NCBI RefSeq assembly: GCF_002575655.3
Contig: NC_053035.3
Span: 86,019,322 to 86,083,321 of the forward strand
Reading direction: 5' to 3'
DNA from: Aegilops tauschii subsp. strangulata
Taxonomy: Eukaryota > Streptophyta > Magnoliopsida > Poales > Poaceae
DNA: 64,000 nt
Both the position numbers and the translations under genes were made by a program. The notes beneath the pieces were generated by a model. The model saw nothing but the letters and a program-made list of their open reading frames with translations. It searched no databases and had not been told where the DNA came from. This document shows, piece by piece, positions 24,586 to 37,333 of this stretch. Positions within the stretch are counted from its first letter, which is position 1. Each line of letters opens with the position of its first letter.

Positions 24586-26228
24586 ATTCTGGAGGAGGTG
24601 ACGGAGCCGCGAACTTCGCCGAGCTAGACTCCGACTTCTCCGAACCAGGCAAGCATGTTTGAACCTTTGATATGATGGGTGTTTTGCATGTTTGCTTGAA
24701 TAGTTTGTGCATGGCATATGGGCATCGGTGAGTGTTACGTTGCATGCAAGGCAACTAACCGTGTGCTTCAAAGTTTACTGTGATCTTTTGATGAGAGATG
24801 ACCTGATCATGTGGTGACATGAGAGGTAGTAAGATGGTATTGTTGTAGCATGCCAGTCTTATGTCATCCGATAAACTCCGACGTTAACGTGGACCGAGCC
24901 ACGTTACCGCTCGTCCCCTTCCGTGTTGCCACATGTTTTCTGCAAAGAATAAGGATTAGTAAGTTGCAAACCTCTTTCCTTGTACACACCAAATAGAGGG
25001 GCCGGGATGAGGGTTCTATGGCCCTGGATTAAAGCCAGTCATCCGGTCAGGGGGCATGGGTATTTCCGGTTGGGACCGAGAGGGGGGCACCCCTTAGAGC
25101 GCGTGATATAAATTTGATCCCATGCTACGCGAGGTTGTAGCCTCCCCGTCTCAAAGTTTTTCTTGAACATTGCTTGGGGTGATTCCTGGCAATGGAATGT
25201 GGAATGGGTGTGTACTGGTTAGATGTGTTTCCCCTGAAATACCGTAAACGGAACTAGTCCCTTGTGACTACTGAAATCCGTTGGCTGTGGTTAAGAGTAC
25301 AAACTCTGCAGAGTCAAAACTTTTCGAGTCATCGTATCCATGGTCAAAGACCTGGGTCAATGTATCCAAACAGTATCCATATCAGTCTCAGTGTCAGCCC
25401 CTGTGTCAGTCTCCGTGGAAATCCCCGGTGATCAAGCTTGAGTGGTAAACCCGGTTGAACGTTATTCCTGTGGATGGACTAACCATTTTATTATTTTGTA
25501 CCTGAGTATTTCCTTGAAATGATTTAACTTCATGAGCTACTGTAATATCAAGTTATGAAATACAAGCCCTTTATGTGATGTCGCTCAGACGTCCGACTGT
25601 GGCGCTCTCGTTATTTATTTTTGATATAAGCCCTTTATGTGACATCGCTCAGACGTCCGACTGTGGCACCCTTGTTATTTACTTTTGATATAAGCCCTTT
25701 ATGTGATGTCACTCAGACGTCCGACTGTGGCACCCTTGTTATTTACTTTTGATATAAGCCCTTTATGTGATGTCGCTCAGACGTCCGACTGTGGCACTCT
25801 TGTTATTTACTTTCGATATAAGCCCTGTACGTGATATCGCTCAGACGTCCGACTGTGGCACGCACTGTCGTTTATATTCCATTATAAGCCCTTTATGTGG
25901 CGTCGCCCTGACGCCCGACTGCGGCATTGTTAATTTATTCGTATCCTTTCGAGGAGTCATTTCAGACACTCGATTGGCCTTCAGTATTACATTGGGATTT
26001 CGGGAGGACTACCGCCCGACTTCCTTTTTATTTCCCACGCATTGCTAATTTATTATCTGAGTGCGCATTATTAATCTGTTCATATGCATCATGTTTGCAT
26101 TTGTTATATCTTATGTCCAAACTGTCTTGCGAGTACTTTCATAGTACTCACCTGGCTTGTTGATTTGGCCAGATATTGACGAAGGCGATCTCATGGATGA
26201 TGAGTTTGATAGCGAGTCCGACGCCTAG
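24586..26228 (+). other. Candidate split acidic mini-ORF inside solo LTR H
   Basis: Exon 24,586-24,648 follows ACCGTAG and ends GAACCAG before GCAAGC, a GC-AG donor context. Exon 26,173-26,228 follows TTTGGCCAG and ends with TAG. The joined frame is open, with 20 codons, one split codon, 17 codons and a stop, and is dominated by D, E and S. Exon phases equal those of the mini-ORF in the D LTR, though the sequences are not alike. No start codon is assigned. Function unknown. Confidence 0.4.
25558..25935 (+). repeat. 64-bp minisatellite in solo LTR H (about 6 copies)
   Basis: Copies start at about 25,564, 25,628, 25,692, 25,756, 25,820 and 25,886 with AAGCCCTTTATGTGATGTCG followed by CTCAGACGTCCGACTGTGGC. 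The first five spacings are a constant 64 bp, the last is 66. It lies in the presumed intron of the LTR mini-ORF. Confidence 0.9.
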
Positions 26229-26636
26229 AGGAGTCCCAGTCAGTTACCGTGCGATTCTGGATCTGGTCACTTGTATTATATACGCTTCCGCCACCCAAAT
26301 AAAAGTCCTCGAGCCTCACTTCGACGCTCGATGAGCTGTAAGATTTAGGAGTCATGTCACCCACTTTTCTGTGACATATCCACCACCACTTTTATTACGA
26401 GTCAGTAGTTATGCCACCTTACCCCTTGTGTCATATCCGCCTTTATGTATAATATCGGCGTGCTTGTAATAAATTGTTGAGCAGCCTCTGCTCAACCTTG
26501 TATTGTATTTAGTACTCCTGGATTTTTCTGTAATCAAGAATTTGTCTACCAGTAAGAAGGATTCTTCTCTACTGGTCCGTTAAAGGGATCGGCTTCTCAA
26601 TAAATGTTTTATTGGAAAACCGGTCGTGACACACAC

Positions 26637-29600
26637 GCAAGAACCTTTTCTTTGCCTGATCCATTTTGAACTTTTTCAAAACTTTATCAAGGTATGTGCT
26701 TTGTGAAAGTCCAATTAAGCGTCTTGATCTATCTCTATAGATCTTGATGCCCAATATATAAGCAGCTTCACCGAGGTCTTTCATTGAAAAACTCTTATTC
26801 AAGTATCCTTTTATGCTATCCAGGAATTCTATATCATTTCCAATCAACAATATGTCATCCACATATAATATTAGAAATGCTACAGAGCTCCCACTCACTT
26901 TCTTGTAAATACAGGCTTCTCCAAAAGTCTGTATAAATCCATATGCTTTGATCACACTATCAAAACGTTTATTCCAACTCCGAGATGCTTGCACCAGTCC
27001 ATAAATGGATCGCTGGAGCTTGCACACTTTGTTAGCATCCTTTGGATCGATAAAACCTTCAGGTTGCATCATATACAACTCTTCTTCCAGAAATCCATTC
27101 AGGAATGCAGTCTTTACATCCATTTACCAAATTTCATAATCATAAAATGCGACAATTGCTAACATGATTCGGACGGACTTAAGCATCGCTACGGGTGAGA
27201 AGGTCTCATCGTAGTCAACTCCCTGAACTTGTCGAAAACCTTTCGCAACAAATCGAGCTTTGTAGACAGTAAAATTACCGTCAGTGTCAATCTTCTTCTT
27301 GAAGATCCATTTATTCTCAATGGCTTGCCGATCATCGGGCAAGTCAACCAAAGTCCACACTTTGTTCTCATACATGGATCCCATCTCAGATTTCATGGCC
27401 TCAAGCCATTTTGCGTAATCTGGGCTCATCATCGCTTCCTCATAGTCCGTAGGTTCGTCATGGTCAAGTAACATGACCTCCAGAACAGGATTACCGTACC
27501 ACTCTGGTGTGGCTCTTACTCTGGTTGACCTATGAGGTTCGGTAGTAACTTGATCTGAAGTTACATGATCATCATCATTAGCTTCCTCACTAATTGGTGT
27601 AGGAGTCAGGAACATATTTCTGTGATGAACAACTTTCCAATAAGGGAGCAGGTACAGTTACCTCATCAAGTTCTACTTTCCTCCCACTCACTTCTTTCGA
27701 GAGAAACTCCTTCTCTAAAAAGGATCCAGTCTTAGCAACGAATGTCTTGCCTTTGGATCTGTGATAGAAGGTGTACCCAACAGTCTCCTTTGGGTATCCT
27801 ATGAAGACACATTTCTCCGATTAGGGTTCGAGCTTATCAAGTTGAAGCTTTTTCACATAAGCATCGTAGCCCAAAACTTTAAGAAATGACAAATTTGGTT
27901 TCTTGCCAAACCATAGTTCATAAGGTGTCGTCTCAACGGATTTAGATGGTGCCCTATTTAACGTGAATGCAGCCGTCTCTAAAGCATAACCCCAAAACGT
28001 TAGCGGTAAATCAGTAAGAGACATCATAGATGGTACCATATCTAGTAAAGTACGATTATGACGTTCGGACACACATTACGCTGTGGTGTTCCGGGTGGCG
28101 TGAGTTGCAAAACTATTCCGCATGGTTTCAAATGAAGACCAAACTCGTAACCCAAATATTCTCCTCCATGATTAGATTGTAGAAACTTTATTATCTTGTT
28201 ACGATAATTTTCTACTTCACTCTGAAATTCTTTGAACTTTTCAAATGTTTCAGACTTATGTTTCATTAAGTAGATATACCCATATCTGCTCAAATCATAT
28301 GTGAAGGTGAGAAAATAACGATACCCGCCGCGAGCCTCAACATTCATCGGACCACATACATCGGTATGAATGATTCCAGCAAATCTGTTGCTCGCTCCAT
28401 TGCTCCGGAGAACGGCGTTTTAGTCATCTTGCCCATGAGGCATGGTTCGCAAGTACCAAGTGATTCATAATCAAGTGATTCCAAAAGTCCATTAGAATGG
28501 AGTTTCTTCATGCGCTTTACACCAATATGACCTAAACGGTAGTGCCACAAATAAGTTGCACTATCATTATCAACTCTGCATCTTTTGGCTTCAATATTAT
28601 GAATACGTGTATCACTACTATCGAGATTCAATAGAAATAGACCACTCTTCAAGGGTGCATGACCATAAAAGATATTACTCATATAAATAGAACAACCATT
28701 ATTCTCTGATTTAAATGACTAACCGTCTCGCGACAAACAAGATCCAGATATAATGTTCATGCTCAACGCTGGCACCAAATAACAATTATTCAGGTCTAAA
28801 ACTAATCCCGAAGGTAGATGTAGAGGTAGCGTGCCAACTACGATCACATCGAATTTGGAACCATTTCCCACGCGCATCGTCACCTTGTCCTTAGCCAATC
28901 TTCGCTTAATCCGTAGTCCCTGTTTCGAGTTGCAAATATTAGCAATAGAACCAGTATCAAATACCCAGGCACTACTGCGAGCATTAGTAAGGTGCACATC
29001 AAAAACATATGTATATCACATATACCTTTGTTCACCTTGCCATCCTTCTTATCCGCCAAATACTTGGGGCAGTTCCGCTTCCAGTGGCCAGTCCCTTTGC
29101 AGTAGAAGCACTCATTCTCAGGCTTAGGTCCAGACTTGGGCTTCTTCACTTGAGCAGCAACTTGCTTGCCATTCTTCTTGAAGTCCCCTTCTTCCCTTTA
29201 CCCTTTTTCTTGAAACTGGTGGTCTTGTTGACCATCAACACTTGATGCTCCTTCTTGATTTCTACCTCCGCAACCTTTAGCATTGCGAAGAGCTCGGGAA
29301 TTGTCTTATCCATCCCTTGCATATTATAGTTCATCACGAAGCTCTTGTAGCTTGGTGGTAGTGATTGAAGAATTCTGTCAATGACACTATCATCAGGAAG
29401 ATTAACTCCCAGTTGAGTCAAGTGATTGTTATACCCAGACATTTTTAGTATATGCTCACTGACAGAACTATTCTCCTCAATTTTGTAGTTGTAGAACTTA
29501 TTGGAGACTTCATATCTCTCAATCCGGGCATTTGCTTGAAATATTAACTTCAATTCCTAGAACATCTCATATGCTCCATGACATTCAAAACATCGTTGAA

Positions 29601-29862
29601 GTCCCGGTTCTAAGCCATAAAGCATGGCACACTGAACTATCGACTAGTCATCAGCTTTGCTCTGCCAGACGTTCATAACATCTGGCGTTGCTCCTGCAGC
29701 GGGTTTGGCACCTAGCGGTGCTTCCAGGACGTAATTCTTCTGTGCAGCAATGAGGATAATCCTCAAGTTATGGACCCAGTCCGTGTAGTTGCTACCATCA
29801 TATTTCAACTTAGCTTTCCCTAGGAACACATTAAAATTCAACGGAACAACAGCACGGGCCAT
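26637..29862 (-). pseudogene. gag-pol: A polyprotein: gag, protease, integrase, most of RT
   Basis: Starts at the gag methionine of MARAVVPLNF (29,862). In order: copia gag; CCHC knuckle CFYCKGTGHWKRNC; protease with VFDTGS; integrase; reverse transcriptase with the ILYVDDILLIG motif. Lesions include a gag stop before ELKLIFQ that is shared with B, a one-base loss near 28,075 in integrase, a stop near 27,822, and TAA just before MDVKTAF (27,124-27,126). The CDS continues past solo LTR H at 22,483. Confidence 0.88.
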
Positions 29863-31096
29863 CTATCTACAACAACATAGACATGCAAAATACTATAAGG
29901 TACTAAGTTCATGATAAATTAAAGTTCAATTAATCAAATTACTTAAGAACTCCCACTTAGATAGACATCCCTCTAATCATCTAAGTGATCACGTGATCCA
30001 TATCAACTAAACCATGTCCGATCATCACGTGCGATGGAGTTGTTTTCAATGGTGAACATCACTATGTTGATCATATCGACTATATGATTCACGCTCGACT
30101 TTCGGTCTCAGTGTCCCGAGGCCATATCTGCATATGCTAGGCTCGTCAAGTTTAACCCGAGTATTCTGCATGTGCAAAACTGGATTGGACCCGTTGTATG
30201 TGAACGTAGATCTTATCACACCCGATCATCATGTGGTGTCTCGGCATGACGAACTTTCGCAACGGTGCATACTTAGGGAGGACACTTGTACCTTGAAATT
30301 TAGTGACAGATCATCTTATAATGCTACCGTCGATCTAAGCAAAGTGAGATGCATAAAGGATAAACATCACATGCATTCAATATAAGTGATATGATATGGC
30401 CATCATCATCTTGTGCCTTTGATCTCCATCTCCAAAGCACCGTCATGATCACCATCGTCACCGGCGCGACGCCTTGATCTCCATCGTAGCATCGTTGTCG
30501 TCTCGCCAACTATTGCTTCTACGACTATCGCTACTGCTTAGTGATAAAGTAAAGCAATTACATGACGACTGCATTTCATACAATAAAGCGACAACCATAT
30601 GGTTCCTGCCAATTGCCGATAACTCTGTTACAAAACATGATCATCTCATACAATAAAATTTAGCATCATGTCTTGACCATATCACATCACAACATGCCCT
30701 GCAAAAACAAGTTAGACGTCCTCTACTTTGTTGTTGCAAGTTTTACGTGGCTGCTATGGGCTGAGCAAGAACCGTTCTTACCTGCTCATCAAAACCACAA
30801 CGATATTTCGTCAAGTATGTGTCGTTTTAACCTTCAACAAGGACCGGGCGTAGCCATACTCGATTCAACTAAAGTTGGAGAAACTGGCACCCGCCAGCCA
30901 CCTGTGTGCGCAGCACGTCGGTAGAACCAGTCTCGCGTAAGCCTACGCGTTATGTCGGTCCGGGCCGCTTCATCCAACAATACCGCCGAATCAAAGTATG
31001 ACATGCTGGTAAGCAGTATGACTAGTATCGCCCACAACTCACTTGTGTTCTACTCGTGCATATAACATCTACGCATAAACCTGGCTCGGATGCCAC
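29863..31096 (-). other. Leader and primer-binding site of A
   Basis: A 1.2-kb untranslated leader. Next to the LTR the minus strand reads GTGGCATCCGAGCCAGG, a mutated form of the TGGTATCAGAGCC primer-binding site. No coding sequence is seen. Confidence 0.7.
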
Positions 31097-32836
31097 TGTT
31101 GGGAAACGTAGTAATTTCAAAAAAAATCCTACGCACACGCAAGATCATGGTGATGCATAGCAATGAGAGGGGAGAGTGTTGTCCACGTACCCTCGTTGAC
31201 CGTAAGCGGAAGCGTTATGACAACGCGGTTGATGTAGTCGTACGTCTTCACGATCGACCGATCCTAGTACCGAACATACGGCACCTCTGCAATCTGCACA
31301 CGTTCAGCTCGGTGATGTCCCACGAACTCACGATCCAGTAGAGTGTCGAGGGAGAGTTTCGTCAGCACGACGGCATGATGACGGTGATGATGAAGCTACC
31401 GGCGCAGGGCTTCGCCTAAGCACTGCAACGATATGACCGAGTTGGAATATGGTGGAGGGGGCACCGCACACGGCTTGGAACAATCAACTTGTGTGTTCTA
31501 GGGTGCCCCCTGCCCCCGTATATAAAGGAGCAAGGGGGAGGCCGGCCGGCCTTGGGGCGCGCCAAGGAGAGGGGAGAGTCCTCCTCCTAGTGGGAGTAGG
31601 ACTCCCCTTTCCTAGTCCAACTAGAAAGGAGGAAGGGGGAAGGAAGGAGAGGGAGAGAGGGAGGAAAGAGGGGGCGCCGCCCCCACCCCCTCCTTGTCCA
31701 ATTCGGACTCCCAAGGGGGGGGCGCGGCCAGCCCTAGGCCCTCTCCTCTCTCTCCCACAAGGCCCATGTTGGCCCATTATATCCCCCGGGGGTTCCGATA
31801 ACCCCTGGCACTCCGATAAATATCCGGTGACCCCCGGAACTCATCCGGTGTCCGAATATAGTCGTCCAATATATCATTCTTTATGTCTCGACCATTTCGA
31901 GACTCCTCGTCATGTCATTGATCACATCCGGGACTCCGAACTATCTTCGGTACATCAAAACACATAAACTCATAATACTGATCGTCACCGAACGTTAAGC
32001 GTGCGGACCCTACGGGTTCGAGAACTATGTAGACATGACCGAGACTCCTCTCTAGTCAATAACCAATAGCGGAACCTGGATGCTCATATTGGTTCCTACA
32101 TATTCTACGAAGATCTTTATCGATCAAACCGCATAACAACATACGTTGTTCCCTTTGTCATCGGTATGTTACTTGCCCGAGATTCGATCGTCGGTATCTC
32201 AATACCTAGTTCAATCTCGTTACCGGCAAGTCTCTTTACTCATTCTGTAATTTATCATCCTGCAACTAACTCATTAGTCACATTGCTTGCAAGGCTTATA
32301 GTGATGTGCATTACCGAGAGGGCCCAGAGATACCTCTCCGACAATCAGAGTGACAAATCCTAATCTTGATCTAGGCCAACTCAACAAGTACCATCTGAGA
32401 CACCTGTAGAGCACCTTTATAATCACCCAGTTACGTTGTGACGTTTGGTAGCACACAAAGTGTTCCTCTGGTATTCGAGAGTTGCATAATCTCATAGTCA
32501 TAGGAACATGTATAAGTCATGAAGAAAGCAAAAGCAATATACTAAACGATCAAGTGCTAAGCTAATGGAATGGGTCAAGTCAATCACATCATTCTCTAAT
32601 GATGTGATCCTGTTAATCAAATGACAACTCATGTCTATGGCTAGGAAACTTAACCATCTTTGATTCAACGAGCTAGTCAAGTAGAGGCATACTAGTGACA
32701 CTCTTTTTGTCTATGTATTAACACATGTACTAAGTTTCCGGTTAATACAATTCTAGCATGAATAATAAACATTTATCATGATATAAGGAAATATAAATAA
32801 CAACTTTATTATTGCCTCTAGGGCATATTTCCTTCA
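31097..32836 (-). repeat. 5' LTR of A (1,740 bp)
   Basis: TGTTGGGAAACGTAGTAATT to GGGCATATTTCCTTCA, followed by target duplication GGTCT (32,837-32,841). A TATATAAAGG box lies near 31,520. Confidence 0.9.
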
Positions 32837-32841
32837 GGTCT

Positions 32842-35800
32842 GGCATTGAGTCTGACTCAACTTCACACCTTGTAACACAGGCAAGAACCCTTTCTTTGGT
32901 TGATCCATTTGAACTTCTTCAAAACTTTATCAAGGTATGTGCTTTGTGAAAGTCCAATTAAGCGTTTGGATCTATCTCTATAGATCTTGATGCCCAATAT
33001 ATAAGCAGCTTCACCGAGGTCTTTCATTGAAAAACTTTTGTTCTCGTATCCTTTTATGCTATCCAGAAATTCTATATCATTTCCAATCAACAATATGTCA
33101 TCCACATATAATATTAGAAATGCTACAGAGCCCCCACTTACTTTCTTGTAAATACAGGCTTCTCCAAAAGTCTGTATAAAACCATATGCTTTGATCACAC
33201 TATCAAAACGTTTATTCCAACTCCGAGATGCTTGCACCAGTCCATAAATGGATCGCTGGAGCTTGCACACTTTGTTAGCATCCTTTGGATCGATAAAACC
33301 TTCAGGTTGCATCATATACAATTCTTCTTCCAGAAATCCATTCAGGAATGCAGTCTTTACATCCATTTGCTAAATTTCATAATCATAAAATGCAGTAATT
33401 GCTAACATGATTCGGACGGACTTAAGCATCGCTACGGGTGAGAATGTCTCATCGTAGTCAACTCCTTGAACTTGTCGAAAACCTTTTGCAACAAGTCGAG
33501 CTTTGTAGACTGTAACATTACCGTCAGCGTCAGTCTTCTTCTTGAAGATCCATTTATTCTCGATGGCTTGCCGCTCATCGGGCAAGTCAACCAAAGTCCA
33601 CAATTTGTTCTCATACATGGATCCCATCTCAGATTTCATGGCCTCAAGCCATTTTGCGGAATCTGGGCTCATCATCGCTTCCTCATAGTCCGTAGGTTCG
33701 TCATGGTCAAGTAACATGACCTCCAGAACAGGATTACCGTACCACTCTGGTGCGGATCTTACTCTGGTTGGCCTACGAGGTTCAGTAGTAACTTGATCTG
33801 AAGTTACATGATCATCATCATGAGCTTCCTCACTAATTGGTGTAGGAGTCACAGGAACTGATTTCTGTGATGAACTACACTTCAATAAGGGAGCAGGTAC
33901 AGTTACCTCATCAAGTTCTACTTTCCTCCCACTCATTTCTTTCGAGAGAAACTCCTTCTCTAGAAAGGATCCACTCTTAGCAACGAATGCCTTGCCTTCG
34001 GATCTGTGATAGAAGGTGTACCCAACAGTCTCCTTTGGCTATCCTGTTAAGACACATTTCTCCGATTTGGGTTCAAGCTTATCAGGTTGAAGCTTTTTCA
34101 CATAAGAATAACAGCCCCAAACTTTAAGAAACGACAACTTGGGTTTCTTGCCAAACCACAGTTCATAAGGTGTCGTCTCAACGGATTTAGATGGTGCCCT
34201 ATTTAACGTGAATGCAGCCGTCTCAAAGCATAACGCCAAAACGATAGCGGTAAATCAGTAAGAGACATCATAGATTGCACCATATCTAAGAAAGTGCGGT
34301 TACGATGTTCGGACACACCATTACATTGTGGTGTACCGGGTGGCGTGAGTTGCGAAACTATTCCGCATTGTTTCAAATGAAGACCAAACTCGTAACTCAA
34401 ATATTCTCCTCCACGATCAGATCGTAGAAACTTTATTTTCTTGTTACGATGATTTTCCACTTCACTCTGAAATTCTTTGAACTTTTCAAATGTTTCAGAC
34501 TTATGCTTCATCAAGTAGATATACCCATATCTGCTCAAATCATCTGTGAAGGTGAGAAAATAATGATACCTGCCGCGAGCCTCAACATTCATTGGACTAC
34601 ATACATCAGTATGTATGATTTCCAACAAATCTGTTGCTCGCTCCAATGTTCCGGTGAACGGTGTTTTAGTCCTCTTGCCCATGAGGCATGGTTCGCAAAT
34701 ACCAAGTGATTCGTAATCAAGTGACTCCAAAAGTCCATCAGAATGGAGTTTCTTCATGCGCTTTACACCAATATGACCCAAACGGCAGTGCCACAAATAA
34801 GTTGCACTATCATTATCAACTCTGCATCTTTTGGCTTCAATATTATGAATATGTGTGTCACTACTATCGAGATTCAACAAAATAGACCACTCTTCAAGGG
34901 TGCATGACCATAAAAGACATTGCTCATATAAATAGAACAACCATTATTCTCAGATTTAAATGAATAACCGTCTCGCTTTAAACAAGATCCAGATATAATG
35001 TTCATGCTCAACGCTAGCGCCAAATAACAATTATTCAAGTCTAAAACTAATCCCGAAGGTAGATTTAGAGCTAGCGTGCCGACTGCGATCACATCGACTT
35101 TGGAACCATTTCCCACGCGCATCGTCACCTCGTCCTTAGCCAATCTTCGCTTAATCCGTAGTCCCTGTTTCGAGTTGCAAATATTAACAACAGAACCAGT
35201 ATCAAATACCCAGGCACTACTGCGAGCATTAGTAAGGTACACATCAATAACATGTATATCACATATACCTTTGTTCACCTTGCCATCCTTCTTATCCGCC
35301 AAATACTTGGGGCAGTTCCGCTTCTAGTGACTAGTCCCTTTGCAGTAGAAGCACTCAGTCTCAGGCTTAGGTCCATACGAGGGCTTCTTCACTTGAGTAG
35401 CAACTTGCTTGCTGTTCTTCTTGAAGTTCCCTTTCTTCCCTTTGCCCTTTTTCTTGAAACTAGTGGTCTTGTTGATCATCAACACTTGATGCTCTTTCTT
35501 GATTTCTACCTCCGCAACCTTTAGCATTGCGACGAGCTTGGGAATTGTCTTATCCATCCCTTGCATATTATAGTTCATCACGAAGCTCTTGTAGCTTGGT
35601 GGCAGTGATTGAAGAATTCTGTCAATGACACTATCATCAGGAAGATTAACTCCCAGTTGAATCAAGTGATTGTTATACCCAGACATTTTGAGTATATGCT
35701 CACTGACATAACTATGCTACTCCGTTTTGCAGCCGTAGAACTTATTGGAGACTTCATATCTCTCAATCCGGGCATTTGCTTGAAATATTAACTTCAACTC

Positions 35801-36106
35801 CTAGAACATCTCATATGCTCCATGACGTTCAAAACGTCGTTGAAGTCCCGGTTCTAAGCCATAAAGAATGGCACAGTGAACTATCGAGTAGTCATCAGCT
35901 TTGCTCTGCCGGACGCTCATAACATCTGGCGTTGCTCCTGCAGCGGGTTTGGCACCTAGTGGTGCTTCCAGGACGTAATTCTTCTGTGCAGCAATGAGGG
36001 TAATCCTCAAGTTACGGACCCAGTCCGTGTAGTTGCTACCATCATCTTTCAACTTAGCTTTCTCTAGGAATGCATTAAAATTCAACGGAACAACAACACG
36101 GGCCAT
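32842..36106 (-). pseudogene. gag-pol: B polyprotein: gag, protease, integrase, most of RT
   Basis: Gag starts at MARVVVPLNF (36,106). In order: gag, a knuckle with one broken position (TSH followed by a stop), protease VFDTGS, integrase, and reverse transcriptase with LYVDDILLIG. It shares with A the TAG stop in gag before ELKLIFQ. Its own lesions include a TAG replacing the tryptophan before QMDVKTAF (33,367-33,369) and frame breaks near 34,040-34,230 and 34,880. The frame continues at 20,002 after removal of A. Confidence 0.88.
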
Positions 36107-37333
36107 CTATCTACAACAACATAGACATGCAAAATACTATCACGTACTAAGTGCATGATAAATTAAAGTTCAATTAATCATATTACTTAAGAACTCCCAC
36201 TTAGATAGACATCCCTCCAATCATCTAAGTGATCATGTCATCCAAATCAACTAAACCATGTCCGATCATCACGTGAGATGGAGTGGTTTTCAATGGTAAA
36301 CATCACTATGTTGATCATATCTACTATATGATTCATGCTCGACCTTTCGGTCTCAGTGTTCCGAGGCCATATCTGCATATGCTAGGCTCATCAAGTTTAA
36401 CCCAAGTATTCTGCGTGTGCATAAGTGGCTTGCACCCGTTGTATGTGAACGTAGAGCTTATCACACCCGATCATCACGTGGTGTCTCGGCACGACGAATT
36501 TTCGCAACGGTGCATACTCAGGAAGAACACTTGTACCTTGAAATTTAGTGAGAGATCATCTTATAATGCTACCGCCGAACTAAGCAAAATAAGATGCATA
36601 AAGGATAAACATCACATGCAATCAATATAAGTGAGATGATATGGCCATCATCATCTTGTGCCTTTGATCTCCATCTCCAAAGCACCATCATGATAACCAT
36701 CGTCACCGGCGCGACGCCTTGATCTCCATCGTAGCATCGTTGTCGTCTTGCCAACTATTGCTTCTACGACTATCGCTACCGCTTAGTGATAAAGTAAAAA
36801 CAATTACAGGGTGATTGCATTGCATACAATAAAGCGACAACCATATGGCTCTTGCCTGTTGCCAATAACTCTGTTACAAAACATGATCATCTCATACAAT
36901 AAAATTTAGCATCATGTCTTGACCATATCACATCACAACATGCCCTATTAAAATAAGTTAGATTTCCTCTACTTTGTTGTTGCAAGTTTGACGTGGCTAC
37001 TAAGCAAGAACCGTTCTTACCTACGCATCAAAACCACAACGATTTTTCGTCAAGTGTGTTGTTTTAACCTTCAACAAGGACCGAGCGTAGCCACACTCGA
37101 TTCAACTAAAGTTGGAGAAACTGACACCCGCCAGCCACGTGTGTGCTAAGCACGTCGGTAGAACCAGTCTCGCGTAAGCGTACGTGTAATGTCGGTCCGG
37201 GCCGCTTCATCCAACAATACCGTCGAATCAAAGTATGACATGCTGGTAAGCAGTACGACTATTATCGCCCACAACTCATTTGTGTTCTACTCGTGCATAT
37301 AACATCTACGCAAAGACCTGGCTCTGATACAAC
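36107..37333 (-). other. Leader and primer-binding site of B
   Basis: Untranslated leader collinear with that of A. The minus strand next to the LTR reads GTTGTATCAGAGCCAGG, close to the initiator methionine tRNA primer site TGGTATCAGAGC. No genes are seen. Confidence 0.75.

Larger units (their letters stand above)
22486..26631 (+). mobile_element. Solo LTR H (4,146 bp)
   Basis: Starts TGTGACACCC and ends CGGTCGTGACA, flanked by CACAG (22,481-22,485) and CACAC (26,632-26,636). The uninterrupted site is visible in element B near 32,880, where CACAG runs directly into GCAAGAACC. No internal retrotransposon sequence is present, so this is a solo LTR left by LTR-LTR recombination. A TATAAAAG box at 23,787-23,794 sets the plus orientation. 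It holds a GC-rich leader, two acidic mini-exons and a 64-bp minisatellite. Confidence 0.88.
20003..32836 (-). mobile_element. Copia element A, same family as B and inserted in B
   Basis: Minus-strand copia element with 3' LTR 20,003-21,709 and 5' LTR 31,097-32,836. The inside is collinear with B and interrupted by solo LTR H (22,486-26,631). Its LTR ends and PPT match B. It landed inside the reverse transcriptase/RNase H part of B. Without H it measures about 8.7 kb. It carries its own stops and small deletions and is defective. Confidence 0.92.
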
